Source of the DNA: DASZPL01 sp035550315
GTDB taxonomy: Bacteria; Actinomycetota; Actinomycetes; JAFAQI01
DNA: 49,517 nt
Assembly (NCBI GenBank): GCA_035550315.1
Contig: DASZPL010000078.1
Span: 1-49,517, forward strand
Direction of reading: 5' to 3'
Both the position numbers and the translations under genes were made by a program. Shown piece by piece: positions 7,971 to 16,148 of this stretch. Under the pieces are notes generated by a model. The model was not told where the DNA came from, did not search any database, and was given only the letters and a program-made list of their open reading frames with translations. Position 1 is the first letter of the stretch, and the number at the start of each line of letters is the position of its first letter.

Positions 7971-8816
7971 ATGACCGAGGGCGGAGTCTCGCCGTACGGC
8001 GGACCACCCAGCACGGCGATCCGGCGGGTCCGGATCCATCACCTGCAGGCGATGAAGGAGCGCGGCGAACGCTGGCCGATGCTCACCGCCTACGACATGC
8101 ACGCGGCGGCGGTGTTCGACGAAGCCGGCATCCCGGCGCTGCTGGTCGGTGACTCGGCCGCCAACAACGTCTACGGCTACGACACTACGCTGCCAGTGAC
8201 CGTCGACGAGTTGCTGCCACTGGTCCGCGCCGTCGTGCGGTCGACCCGGCGAGCGCTAGTGATCGGCGACCTGCCGTTCGGCTCCTACCAGGTCTCCCCC
8301 GAGCAGGCGCTGCAGACCGCGATCCGGTTCATGAAGGAAGGCGGGGCGCAGGCGGTCAAGCTGGAAGGCGGGCGGCAGGTGGTGGCGCAGGTGCGCGCCA
8401 TCGTCGACGCCGGCATCCCCGTCGTGGCCCACATCGGCTTCACGCCACAGAGCGAACACGGCCTCGGCGGCTACCGCGTGCAAGGCCGCGGCGAGGACGC
8501 GGCGCGACTGATCGACGACGCGCTCGCGCTACAGGAGGCAGGCGCGTTCGCCGTCGTTCTCGAGATGGTCCCCGCCGACGTCGCGGCGCAGATCACCAAG
8601 GAGCTGCTGATTCCGACGATCGGCATCGGTGCCGGGCCGGACTGCGACGCACAGGTGATGGTCTGGACCGACATGGCGGGGCTGAACAGCGGCCCGGCGC
8701 CGCGGTTCGTCAAGCGGTACGCCGATTTGCGGGGAGCGCTGTTGGACGCCGCGAGCACGTATGCCCGTGAGGTCGCGGCCGGCGTCTATCCGGCAGCGGA
8801 GCACTCCTACGAGTGA
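7971..8816 (+). CDS. panB: 3-methyl-2-oxobutanoate hydroxymethyltransferase
   Basis: 281 residues, ketopantoate hydroxymethyltransferase. It transfers a hydroxymethyl group from 5,10-methylene-tetrahydrofolate to 2-oxoisovalerate, the first committed step to pantothenate and CoA. Family motifs are MLTAYDMHAAAVFDEAGI, LLVGDSAANNVYGYDTT (the Asp that binds Mg), GDLPFGSYQ and a VAHIGFTPQS stretch. A strong AAGGAGG lies 7 nt before the ATG. A methionine-less N-terminal extension of about 35 residues before the barrel is usual in actinobacteria. panC/panD are not in the window. It follows nadE by 95 bp. Confidence 0.95.
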   Translation: MTEGGVSPYGGPPSTAIRRVRIHHLQAMKERGERWPMLTAYDMHAAAVFDEAGIPALLVGDSAANNVYGYDTTLPVTVDELLPLVRAVVRSTRRALVIGDLPFGSYQVSPEQALQTAIRFMKEGGAQAVKLEGGRQVVAQVRAIVDAGIPVVAHIGFTPQSEHGLGGYRVQGRGEDAARLIDDALALQEAGAFAVVLEMVPADVAAQITKELLIPTIGIGAGPDCDAQVMVWTDMAGLNSGPAPRFVKRYADLRGALLDAASTYAREVAAGVYPAAEHSYE

Positions 8817-8822
8817 CCGGAC

Positions 8823-9506
8823 TCATACCCCGGTGATCTTGATGCCGGCATGCGTCTTGTAGCGCCGGTTGATCGACACCAGGTTGGCGGTTAACGCTTC
8901 GATCTGACCGGCGTTGCGGAGCCGGCCGCCGTAGACGCCCCGCATCCCGTCGATGCGGTCGACCAAGGCCTGCACCGCGTCGGTCGCAGCGCGGTCGTCG
9001 CCGAGCACGAGTACGTCGGTGTCGATGCTGGCGACCGCTGGGTCGAGCAGCAAGACCGCGCTGATGTGGTGAAACGCCGCGACCACCGTGCTGTCGGGCA
9101 GGATCGCCGCCGCCTGCTCGGCCGCGCTGCCCTCGGGGACCGGCAGTGCGAACGCGCCGCGGTCGTCGAATCCCAGCGGGTTGACGCAGTCCACGACGAG
9201 CTTGCCGGCGAGCTTTGAGGCGAGGTCGCGGATCAGGCTGTCGTGGCCCTCCCACGGCACGGCGACCACGACCACGTCGGCGGCCGCGGCGGCGTCCTCG
9301 TTGGCGGCGCCCTCGACCAGGGCCGGTTCGGTCACGGTTGACCGCAGCGTTTCGGCGGCCTGCACGGCGCGTTCCGCGCTCCGGGAGCCGAGGATGACCC
9401 GGTGACCGGCCAGCGCGAACCGGCGGGCGAGCCCGCGGCCCTGGTCGCCGGTGCCGCCCAGGAAGCCGAGCACCGCATCGGCCCCGGTCGGGATTGGCTG
9501 GGTCAC
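8823..9506 (-). CDS. npdG: F420H2:NADPH oxidoreductase (NADPH-dependent F420 reductase)
   Basis: 227 residues from a GTG at 9506. It exchanges hydride between NADPH and coenzyme F420. The N-terminal Rossmann motif is LGFLGGTGDQGRGLARRF and the NADP-selecting loop is ILGSRSAERA. VDCVNPLGFD and the C-terminal NAGQIEALTANLVSINRRYK match the Fno/NpdG family. The open frame continues 89 codons upstream, but the added peptide is not family-like, and GAGGAGG stands 7 nt before this GTG. It implies that the organism makes F420. It meets panB tail to tail. Confidence 0.9.
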   Translation of the reverse strand: MTQPIPTGADAVLGFLGGTGDQGRGLARRFALAGHRVILGSRSAERAVQAAETLRSTVTEPALVEGAANEDAAAAADVVVVAVPWEGHDSLIRDLASKLAGKLVVDCVNPLGFDDRGAFALPVPEGSAAEQAAAILPDSTVVAAFHHISAVLLLDPAVASIDTDVLVLGDDRAATDAVQALVDRIDGMRGVYGGRLRNAGQIEALTANLVSINRRYKTHAGIKITGV

Positions 9507-9633
9507 CCTCGTCCTCCTCGCCACCAGATCGCGCTGGCATGCTCTCAGGTGTGAGGTTTGCCACTGGAAGAGTGGGGGGACTGGCGCAGGAGACGACGCG
9601 CCCGCAGCGAAGTCGGGGTCGCGTGGCATTCTC

Positions 9634-10626
9634 ATGCCACGCAGTGTTGGGGAGGCCGGGCTGAGGAGTTTGCGGCAACCGTGGCGTCGGCCGGCGGCAT
9701 CCGCCGAGCCGTCGGCGGACGACGCTGCCGCCATCGCCGACCTCCTGGACCACTTGCGCCGCTTGCGCCTCACCGTGAGCGCGGACCTCGCGGCTGCGGC
9801 AGGCGCGGTCGATGCCCGTGAGCTTCAAGTGGCCCGCGACATCCTGGCCAGCGACCACGACGAACTCGTCCGGTTCAGCGACTCGCTCGACCGGCCGGCG
9901 CCGCCGTCGCCGGCCATCCCGGCGCAGCGACGGCCACGGCCGCTCAGCGCCGCGCGCCGGCGGACGCTACTCACGCTGCCAGCGATCCCCCTGGTCGGCG
10001 CCCTGGCGATGACGGCCGCGACCGCTGCCGGCGTCGGTCCGATCGCAGACCGGCAACACGCGCACCAGGCAGCGGCGAGCCAGCCGGCCCACCCGGTGCA
10101 GCACCAAGAAGCCGCCGTGCACTCGTCACCGACGCCGGCGGCCGCGGCGACGTCGACGCTGCACCAGTTGGTCCACGTCGTACATCAGGATCCGGCCGCA
10201 CCGAAGGTGATGGTCGTGGCGCGCCATCTGCACCGTCAGATCGCGGTGCTGATCACCACCGCCTCTCAGCATCCGGCGCGGCTCAGCGAAGTGAAGCAGT
10301 TGCTGACGACCGAGCAGCACTTGCTCGTCGCACAGGTGACGCAGGTCGAGGCGAAAGCACTTGCCGCGTCGCAGCGGCTGGCGGCAATGGTTCCGGGGTT
10401 GCCTCATATCGCGCCGTCGTCACCGCCGCCGGCAGTCACTGACACCGGACGACCAACGCCGGCGCCGGCAACGACACCGTCGCATCACACAACGAAGTCA
10501 CACCACGAACGCGCCAACCACCATCCGCGTCGTCATCAGCAGAGCGACACGACGTCGACGCCGACTCCGGGTCCGACGCCCGGCGAACTGCTCGACTTGC
10601 ATCGACTGCGCGATCTCGGTTTGTAG
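9634..10626 (+). CDS. Single-pass membrane protein of unknown function
   Basis: About 330 residues from the ATG at 9634; the start is uncertain because no clear Shine-Dalgarno sequence is visible and the frame is open back to 9451. There are three parts. A cytoplasmic helical region (about 30-100) contains alternating basic and acidic heptads. One membrane segment, LLTLPAIPLVGALAMTAATAAGV, follows. An extracellular part has a helical section rich in His and Gln, then a low-complexity Pro/Thr/His tail. The topology recalls anti-sigma-like membrane proteins, but no zinc-finger or known domain is recognisable. It lies divergent from npdG. Confidence 0.7.
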   Translation: MPRSVGEAGLRSLRQPWRRPAASAEPSADDAAAIADLLDHLRRLRLTVSADLAAAAGAVDARELQVARDILASDHDELVRFSDSLDRPAPPSPAIPAQRRPRPLSAARRRTLLTLPAIPLVGALAMTAATAAGVGPIADRQHAHQAAASQPAHPVQHQEAAVHSSPTPAAAATSTLHQLVHVVHQDPAAPKVMVVARHLHRQIAVLITTASQHPARLSEVKQLLTTEQHLLVAQVTQVEAKALAASQRLAAMVPGLPHIAPSSPPPAVTDTGRPTPAPATTPSHHTTKSHHERANHHPRRHQQSDTTSTPTPGPTPGELLDLHRLRDLGL

Positions 10627-10681
10627 TTCGCAGCAACGCACGCCGTCGCGATCAACCGTCGTGGCGGCCATCACGTGGCGC

Positions 10682-10712
10682 TCGAAAGTCGTTGCCACGT
10701 AACAACTTTCGA
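10682..10712. repeat. 12-bp imperfect inverted repeat upstream of the histone-like gene
   Basis: TCGAAAGTCGTT (10682-10693) and AACAACTTTCGA (10701-10712) pair with one mismatch around a 7-nt loop. It lies in the 257-bp space between the membrane protein and the histone-like gene. Two weaker inverted repeats follow: GTTGC-GT-GCAAC at 10753-10764, and TGTGGCA / TGCCACA at 10811-10848. It could be a terminator without a T-run for the upstream gene or a regulator site for the downstream one. Confidence 0.5.
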
Positions 10713-10883
10713 ACGACGGTGTGAGACCCGCCGGATGCTTGTGCACACGGTCGTTGCGTGCAACCCGACGGCACCACACTGCGACACGACGACAACACAC
10801 ACTGCGCGGTTGTGGCATGCACTCGATTTCAATGTCACAGTTGCCACAGCACAGTCCTCCAACAGTCGAGCTAGGGGGCTCAA

Positions 10884-11255
10884 GTGGCACGAGTAGCGTC
10901 GAAGCGCGCGACCGGAAAGGCGACGGCCAAGAAGGCCGCGAAGAAGACCGCGCGCAAGTCAACGGCGAAGAAGACGACGGCCCGCAAGTCGACGGCCAAG
11001 AAGACCACGCGCAAGTCGACCGCGAAGAAGACCGCGAAGCGCGGCGCCAAGAAGACCGCGCGCAAGTCGACGGCGAAGAAGGGCACCGCGCGCAAGCGCA
11101 CCGCCAAGAAGACCGCGAAGAAAGCCGCGAAGCGGCCGGCGAAGAAGACCGCCAAGAAGACCGCCAAGAAGACCGCCAAGAAGACCGCGCGCAAGTCGAC
11201 GGCGAAGAAGGGCACCGCGCGCAAGCGCACCGCCAAGAAAGCCGCGAAGCGCTAG
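10884..11255 (+). CDS. Stand-alone Lys/Ala/Thr-rich histone H1-like protein
   Basis: 123 residues, nearly all Lys, Ala, Thr, Arg and Ser, in repeats such as KKTARKST and KKTAKK. It matches the basic tail that actinobacterial HU proteins (HupB/HupS) carry and eukaryotic H1 tails, but no HU domain is present: the protein is tail only. It should be disordered, bind DNA through charge, and could be acetylated or methylated. AGGGGG precedes the GTG start. An exact 65-bp repeat (11046-11110 and 11175-11239, 43 codons apart) shows growth by internal duplication. The gene is monocistronic, with a strong terminator at 11281. Chromatin compaction is an inference. Confidence 0.85.
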   Translation: MARVASKRATGKATAKKAAKKTARKSTAKKTTARKSTAKKTTRKSTAKKTAKRGAKKTARKSTAKKGTARKRTAKKTAKKAAKRPAKKTAKKTAKKTAKKTARKSTAKKGTARKRTAKKAAKR

Positions 11256-11280
11256 ACCTGCCGCGCGAGTCCCAGCCACG

Positions 11281-11327
11281 AGACCGCCGCCCCGATCACA
11301 GATCGGGGCGGCGGTCTTCTTGTGTGT
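11281..11327 (+). terminator. Strong intrinsic terminator of the histone-like gene
   Basis: A perfect 17-bp GC-rich stem (11281-11297 with 11301-11317) closes on a 3-nt loop and is followed by TCTTGTGTGT. It lies 26 bp after the histone-like stop codon and separates that gene from the acyl-CoA oxidase. Confidence 0.9.
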
Positions 11328-11381
11328 GACGCTGATCCCAGGGCATGACGTCGGCAATCCCGGCACGGTCGAAGGAAGCGA

Positions 11382-13304
11382 ATGACGACCACAGACTCCG
11401 AACTGCACGTCGACGTGAACGCGTTGCGTTCGCTGCTGGACGGTCGCTGGGCCGACGTCCGCCAACAGGTGCGGGAAACGCTGGCCGACCCGCAGTTTGC
11501 ACCGCGTGCGGCGCTGAGCATGGCCGAGCACCGCCAGCGCGTGCTCGAGCAGGCCCGCGTGATCGCGACGACCGACGGCCCGAAGTTGCTCTTCCCGACC
11601 GAGTACGGCGGCCTCAACGATGTAGGGGCCGCGATCGCCGGCTTCGAGACCCAAGCGCTCGCCGACCTGTCGCTGCTCGTCAAAACCGGCGTGCAGTTCG
11701 GCCTGTTCGGAGGCGCGATCTACCTGCTCGGCAGCGACCGGCACCACGAGCGCTACCTCAAAGACGTCATGACGCTGGCGCTGCCGGGCTGCTTCGCAAT
11801 GACGGAGTCCGGACATGGCTCCGACGTGCAGTCGGTCGGCACCACAGCGACGTTCGACCCGGACACCGATGAGTTCGTGGTGCACACGCCGACTCCCGAG
11901 GCGCGCAAGGACTACATCGGCAACGCCGCGAACGACGGACGCATAGCGGTCGTGTTCGCCCAGCTGCACAGCCAGGGCGAGAACCATGGCGTCCACGCGC
12001 TGCTGGTTCCGATCCGCAACGACGACGGGCAGCCGGCCGACGGCGTCGCCATCGAGGACGACGGACTCAAGGCCGGCCTCAACGGCGTCGACAACGGACG
12101 ACTCTCGTTCGACCACGTCCGGGTGCCGCGAAGCGCACTGCTCGATCACTACGGCAGCGTCGCTCGCGACGGCACCTACAGCAGCCCGATCGAGAGCACG
12201 AGCCGTCGGTTCTTCACCATGCTGGGCACGCTGGTCCAAGGCCGGATCAGCATCTCGGGAGCGGCAGTCAGCGCCGGCAAGCTCGCACTGACGATCGCGA
12301 TCCGTTACGCGAACCGTCGCCGCCAGTTCGCCGCGCCCGGCGCGGATAACGAGATTCCGATCCTCGACTACCTGGCGCACCAACGCCGGCTGCTGCCGGC
12401 GCTGGCGACGACGTACGCCGTGAGCTTCGCGCAGGCCGAGCTGGTCGCCGAGCTGCACGCGGTCCGCACGCAGTCCACCGACGAGGAGCAGCGGCGCCGA
12501 CTCGAGACGTTCGCGGCCGCGCTCAAGTCGTTCTCGACCTGGCATACAACGGCGACGGTGCAGACCTGTCGCGAGGCATGTGGCGGCGCCGGTTATCTCG
12601 CCGAGAACCAACTCGTCGGACTGAAGGCGGACACCGACGTCTTCACCACGTTCGAAGGCGACAACACGGTGCTGATGCAACTGGTCGCCAAGACGCTGCT
12701 GACGAACTACCAGGCGGAGTTCGGCGAGCTCGACACGCTCGGCACCGTGCGCTTCGTCGCCGATCAGGTCGTGGAAGTCGTGATCGAGCGCACCGGAGCG
12801 CGCAGCCTGGTGCAGCGCTTGGTCGACGCGATTCCCGGCACGGACGAGGAGACCAACCTGCTCGACCGCGACTACCAGTTGTCATTGCTCGCGTGGCGGG
12901 AGAAGCACGTGCTCGACGGCTGCGCGCGCCGCATGCGCAAGGGGCTCACCGAGGACGCCGACGCGTTCGAGGTGTTCAACTCCGTGCAGGACCACCTGCT
13001 GCTGGCCGCCCACGCTCACATCGAGGCGAGGGTGTGCGAGGCGTTCGCCGACGCGGTCGACGCGGTGGCCGACCCCGAAGCCAAAGCCGTGCTCGGCCGG
13101 CTGTGCGATTTGCATGCGCTGTCGACGATCGAGCGCCACCGCGGCTGGTTCCTCGAGCACAACCGGATCACGGCGACCCGCAGCAAGGCGATCATCGCCG
13201 CGGTCAACGACCTGTGCCGGCAGCTACGACCGCATGCCGAGGCGTTGGTCGACGCGTTCGGCATCCCTGAGGCGCTGATCACCGCGCCGATCGCGCAGCG
13301 CTGA
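11382..13304 (+). CDS. Acyl-CoA oxidase / dehydrogenase family flavoenzyme
   Basis: 640 residues, the length of acyl-CoA oxidases rather than of the 380-residue dehydrogenases. It should introduce the 2,3-double bond in acyl-CoA with FAD, passing electrons to oxygen. Family signatures are CFAMTESGHGSDVQSVGTTA in the middle domain and CREACGGAGYLAENQLVGLK in the second flavin-binding part. The likely catalytic base is Glu425 in FTTFEGDNTVL. AAGGAAG stands before the ATG. It is monocistronic, with no other beta-oxidation gene next to it. Confidence 0.9.
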   Translation: MTTTDSELHVDVNALRSLLDGRWADVRQQVRETLADPQFAPRAALSMAEHRQRVLEQARVIATTDGPKLLFPTEYGGLNDVGAAIAGFETQALADLSLLVKTGVQFGLFGGAIYLLGSDRHHERYLKDVMTLALPGCFAMTESGHGSDVQSVGTTATFDPDTDEFVVHTPTPEARKDYIGNAANDGRIAVVFAQLHSQGENHGVHALLVPIRNDDGQPADGVAIEDDGLKAGLNGVDNGRLSFDHVRVPRSALLDHYGSVARDGTYSSPIESTSRRFFTMLGTLVQGRISISGAAVSAGKLALTIAIRYANRRRQFAAPGADNEIPILDYLAHQRRLLPALATTYAVSFAQAELVAELHAVRTQSTDEEQRRRLETFAAALKSFSTWHTTATVQTCREACGGAGYLAENQLVGLKADTDVFTTFEGDNTVLMQLVAKTLLTNYQAEFGELDTLGTVRFVADQVVEVVIERTGARSLVQRLVDAIPGTDEETNLLDRDYQLSLLAWREKHVLDGCARRMRKGLTEDADAFEVFNSVQDHLLLAAHAHIEARVCEAFADAVDAVADPEAKAVLGRLCDLHALSTIERHRGWFLEHNRITATRSKAIIAAVNDLCRQLRPHAEALVDAFGIPEALITAPIAQR

Positions 13305-13314
13305 AGGCCCACGA

Positions 13315-14235
13315 TCAGCTGACCAGCAGCCGCCAGCCCTTCTCGGCCGGGTCGAGCGTGACCCGTCGCCGCAGCCCCACCCGCAACCCGTGCACGTCTG
13401 GTCTGGTGAGCTCGGTCCGCGCCACCGCGACCGCGGAGGTACGCCGAATCCCGTCGTGTTCGAGGACGACCGACAGCGCCCATTCGCCGCCACCGAGCCG
13501 GCGGTCGCGCAGGTCGACCGTCGCGGACCAGCCCGCCCACGCCAGCCGGGTCAAGGCGCTGCCGGTGCCACGCACCAGATCGGGTCGTCGCATCCGCACC
13601 GCGGGCACGACGAGCTCGCGGTCGCCGGCCGTCGCCACCAGCTGCACGGTTTCAGCCGGGGACGTGTCGAGGTGCTCCAACGACATCGAGCCGGCGAGAT
13701 GCAGTCGGCTGCCGTCGCGCCACGCCTCGTCGAGGGCGAACGCGGGGCGGATCAGCGGCGTGATGTCGTAGCACTCGTCGGGTGCGCCGAACCGCGGATC
13801 CCGAAAGCCCGGGAGCCAGGCGAAGACCGCCGGCGGCTCGATCCGGGTGAGCAGCGGCAACCGCCAGTCGGTGCGAGCCGCGCCGGACGATGTCGCGGCG
13901 CCGAACGTCGTGGTCACCATCCCGGTGGCGTTGTCCGCAACGACCTCCCACGCCGCCGCCGGCACGCCGGCCTGCAACAGCCGGAAGACGGTGCGCGGTC
14001 GCGGTGCCAACCCGTCGATCACGCGTGGCGGTAGCGGCTCGATCGCGCGAGCCAATGTCCCTAGCGCTCCCAACGGCGGGCGGGCCGCGGCCGGTGTCGC
14101 GCGCAGCAGCAACTCGTGCGCCGCGCGCAGCTCGGCGCGCTGCGCGCCGATCCCATCGGTGGTCGCGATCCGGGTCGACAGCTCGGCGAGCTCGGCATCG
14201 AGCTCGGCGACGGTCGTCGCCGCCAGCCGCGCCAT
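13315..14235 (-). CDS. Conserved protein of unknown function, possibly glycan-related
   Basis: 306 residues from the ATG at 14235. The N-terminal 40 residues form an amphipathic helix (LDAELAELSTRIATTDG). The rest looks beta-rich, with repeated strands such as GSRLHLAGSMSLEHL and RLAWAGWSATVDLRDRRLGGGEWAL. The second half resembles the beta-sandwich that follows the catalytic domain in some GT2 polymerases, including the neighbour at 14289. There is no signal peptide or membrane segment. Its divergent partner is that glycosyltransferase, so a role in the same surface-polymer pathway is plausible but unproved. A longer open frame to 14544 overlaps the glycosyltransferase and is rejected. Confidence 0.7.
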   Translation of the reverse strand: MARLAATTVAELDAELAELSTRIATTDGIGAQRAELRAAHELLLRATPAAARPPLGALGTLARAIEPLPPRVIDGLAPRPRTVFRLLQAGVPAAAWEVVADNATGMVTTTFGAATSSGAARTDWRLPLLTRIEPPAVFAWLPGFRDPRFGAPDECYDITPLIRPAFALDEAWRDGSRLHLAGSMSLEHLDTSPAETVQLVATAGDRELVVPAVRMRRPDLVRGTGSALTRLAWAGWSATVDLRDRRLGGGEWALSVVLEHDGIRRTSAVAVARTELTRPDVHGLRVGLRRRVTLDPAEKGWRLLVS

Positions 14236-14243
14236 GGCACCGC

Positions 14244-14279
14244 AGGATAGCCAGCGGGCGCCGTCGACCCGGCTACAGT
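14244..14279. promoter_or_regulatory. Predicted back-to-back leaderless promoters
   Basis: TACAGT (14274-14279) stands 9 nt before the glycosyltransferase ATG. On the other strand TATCCT (complement of 14244-14249) stands 8 nt before the ATG at 14235. Both fit TANNNT, and neither start has a Shine-Dalgarno sequence. Clear -35 boxes are not visible. Confidence 0.45.
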
Positions 14280-14288
14280 TCTGCCGCG

Positions 14289-16109
14289 ATGGCCGTCGAC
14301 GTGAGCGTCGTGATTCCGGCGTACAACCCCGGTGCGAACCTCGATGCGGGGCTGCGATCGGCGCTCGACCAGACGCTTGCGGCGGACCGCTACGAGGTCG
14401 TCGTGGTCGACGACGGCTCGACCGACGGCACCGCCGAATGGCTCGATCGACAGGCCGCGGCGAGTGGTGGCCGGCTGGTCGTGCACCGCATCCCGCCGTC
14501 CGGCTGGCCAGGCCGTCCCCGCAACGTCGGTGTCGACTTGGCATCCGGTCGCTACATCCAGTTCCTCGACGCCGACGACGCGCTGCATCCGCAAGCCCTC
14601 GCCCGGCTGCTGGCGGCGGCCGACAGCTCCGACGCCGACGTCGTCGTCGGCAAGCTTGCGAGTGACTTCCGCGGGCTGAACCACCACGTCTTCCGTCGGA
14701 GCGTCACCGGCCGGACCATCCGCGACTATCCGCTGGTCGACACGCTCACTCCGCACAAGATGTTCCGCCGGCAGTTCCTGCTGGACCACGCGATCCGCTT
14801 CGCCGAAGGCCCGCGGCACGTCGAGGACGAGCACTTCTGCATGCAGGCCTACGTGCACGCCCGGTCGGTGGCCGTCGTCGCCGACGTGACCTGCTACTTC
14901 TACCGCCGCCGGCGCACCGGCGGCCGCAATCTCGGTGACACACCGATCGTGCCGGAGGAGTACTTCCGCGACCTCGGCGCCGTACTCGACGTCCTCGACG
15001 CCGGCGTGCCGGACGCCGATGAGCGGTTGCCGCTGCAGCTCCGGTTCTATCGGACCGAGGTGCTCGGCCGGCTGCGCGGCGGCCAGATGCTGCGGTACGC
15101 CGACGACCACCGGCGGGCGTTGCTCGAAGCCGCCCGCGCAGCGGCGACGGCGCGGTTCGACCCGCGAGTGCGCGATTCGTTGCCCGCGCTGCTACGGATC
15201 CAAGCCAACTTGCTGCTGGCCGGCGATGTCGACGGCTTGGTGCGGTACGCCGAGCGGCTCGAGGCACTGCGGCTCAGCGCAACGGCGACGGCGGTGGCGT
15301 GGGGCGACGGCCGGCTACACGTGTCGATCAGTGGCGGGTTGACCCTCGACGGCGAGCCGCTTCAGCTGACGCGCGACGGCGACGACTGGCTGGTGCCCGC
15401 CTCGCTCGCCGCCGACGCACCGGCAGCGGACCGCCGGATCGACGCCGCCGACCTGGCCGACATCGATTGCGCCTTGGTCTCGCGGGCCGACGCGCAGCTG
15501 TGGTCCAACGTCGAGGGGCTCAGCCTCGCAGTCGCCGACGACGGCCGGGTGGTGGCGACCGGCGAGGTCGCGCTCGACCCGTGGTCGGCGCAGGCGGGAG
15601 CACCGCTGCCCGCCGGCCTCTGGGACGTCCGGTTGCGGGTGTCGTTCTCCGGCCTCACCCGGGTTGCGCGACTGGTGCCGGCAGCCGACGGGCCGGCCGA
15701 GCCGGAAGCCTGGGTGACCGCCCAGCCCGACGGCCCGCGGGCGGCGATCGCGTACTGGACCTCGCCGCAGCCGGCGCTGGCGCTCGACGTCGACGGCTGG
15801 ATGCACGCGCTCCAAGCGCTCGTCGCCGGCCGCCCGGAGGCGGCAGGCGGCCGACGGCTGCGGCTCGCTGCGCCCGCGATCCATGGCCCGGACGGCGGGC
15901 GGCACCCGGCGCAGTTCTTGCTGGCGTTGCCGGACCGAACGGTCTGCTGCCCGGGCACGTTGCGCACCGCGCCCGGCGGCTCCGCGGTCGACGTGCAGCT
16001 GCCGCGCGGCGTGTCCCCCGCCGAGGCCGAGGCTGGGTGGCTGCGCATCGGCGATAGCGGAGCTGCGGAACCAGTTCCGCGTGCTGATGCCGCGACCGCG
16101 GACAGTTGA
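14289..16109 (+). CDS. Family 2 glycosyltransferase with C-terminal beta-sandwich region
   Basis: 606 residues. Residues 1-230 are a GT-A glycosyltransferase: VSVVIPAYNPG at the N-terminus, VVVVDDGSTDGT for the nucleotide site, and QFLDADDALH with the metal-binding DxD (94-97). HVEDEHFC looks like the ExD/E base motif. About residues 230-340 are helical. The remaining ~260 residues are beta-rich and resemble the linker domains of teichoic-acid GT2 enzymes such as TarS/TarP. No membrane segment is seen, so it is probably a peripheral enzyme building a wall or capsular polymer. Sugar and acceptor are unknown. Confidence 0.85.
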   Translation: MAVDVSVVIPAYNPGANLDAGLRSALDQTLAADRYEVVVVDDGSTDGTAEWLDRQAAASGGRLVVHRIPPSGWPGRPRNVGVDLASGRYIQFLDADDALHPQALARLLAAADSSDADVVVGKLASDFRGLNHHVFRRSVTGRTIRDYPLVDTLTPHKMFRRQFLLDHAIRFAEGPRHVEDEHFCMQAYVHARSVAVVADVTCYFYRRRRTGGRNLGDTPIVPEEYFRDLGAVLDVLDAGVPDADERLPLQLRFYRTEVLGRLRGGQMLRYADDHRRALLEAARAAATARFDPRVRDSLPALLRIQANLLLAGDVDGLVRYAERLEALRLSATATAVAWGDGRLHVSISGGLTLDGEPLQLTRDGDDWLVPASLAADAPAADRRIDAADLADIDCALVSRADAQLWSNVEGLSLAVADDGRVVATGEVALDPWSAQAGAPLPAGLWDVRLRVSFSGLTRVARLVPAADGPAEPEAWVTAQPDGPRAAIAYWTSPQPALALDVDGWMHALQALVAGRPEAAGGRRLRLAAPAIHGPDGGRHPAQFLLALPDRTVCCPGTLRTAPGGSAVDVQLPRGVSPAEAEAGWLRIGDSGAAEPVPRADAATADS

Positions 16110-16135
16110 CCCAAGAGGTACGCCGCAACTGCGGA

Positions 16136-16141
16136 TAGGCT
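16136..16141 (+). promoter_or_regulatory. Predicted -10 box for the molybdate operon
   Basis: TAGGCT ends 7 nt before the GTG at 16149. No Shine-Dalgarno sequence is present, which suggests a leaderless mRNA. A TTGACC at 16106-16111 is too far upstream to be its -35. Confidence 0.45.
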
Positions 16142-16148
16142 CGCCGGC

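Noticed and set aside
10880..11236. Hydrophobic 118-codon frame opposite the histone-like gene
   Set aside because: It is the antisense image of AAG/GCC-rich repeats, which read as Leu/Phe/Ala/Val on the other strand. There is no Shine-Dalgarno sequence, and the sense frame has a matching terminator.
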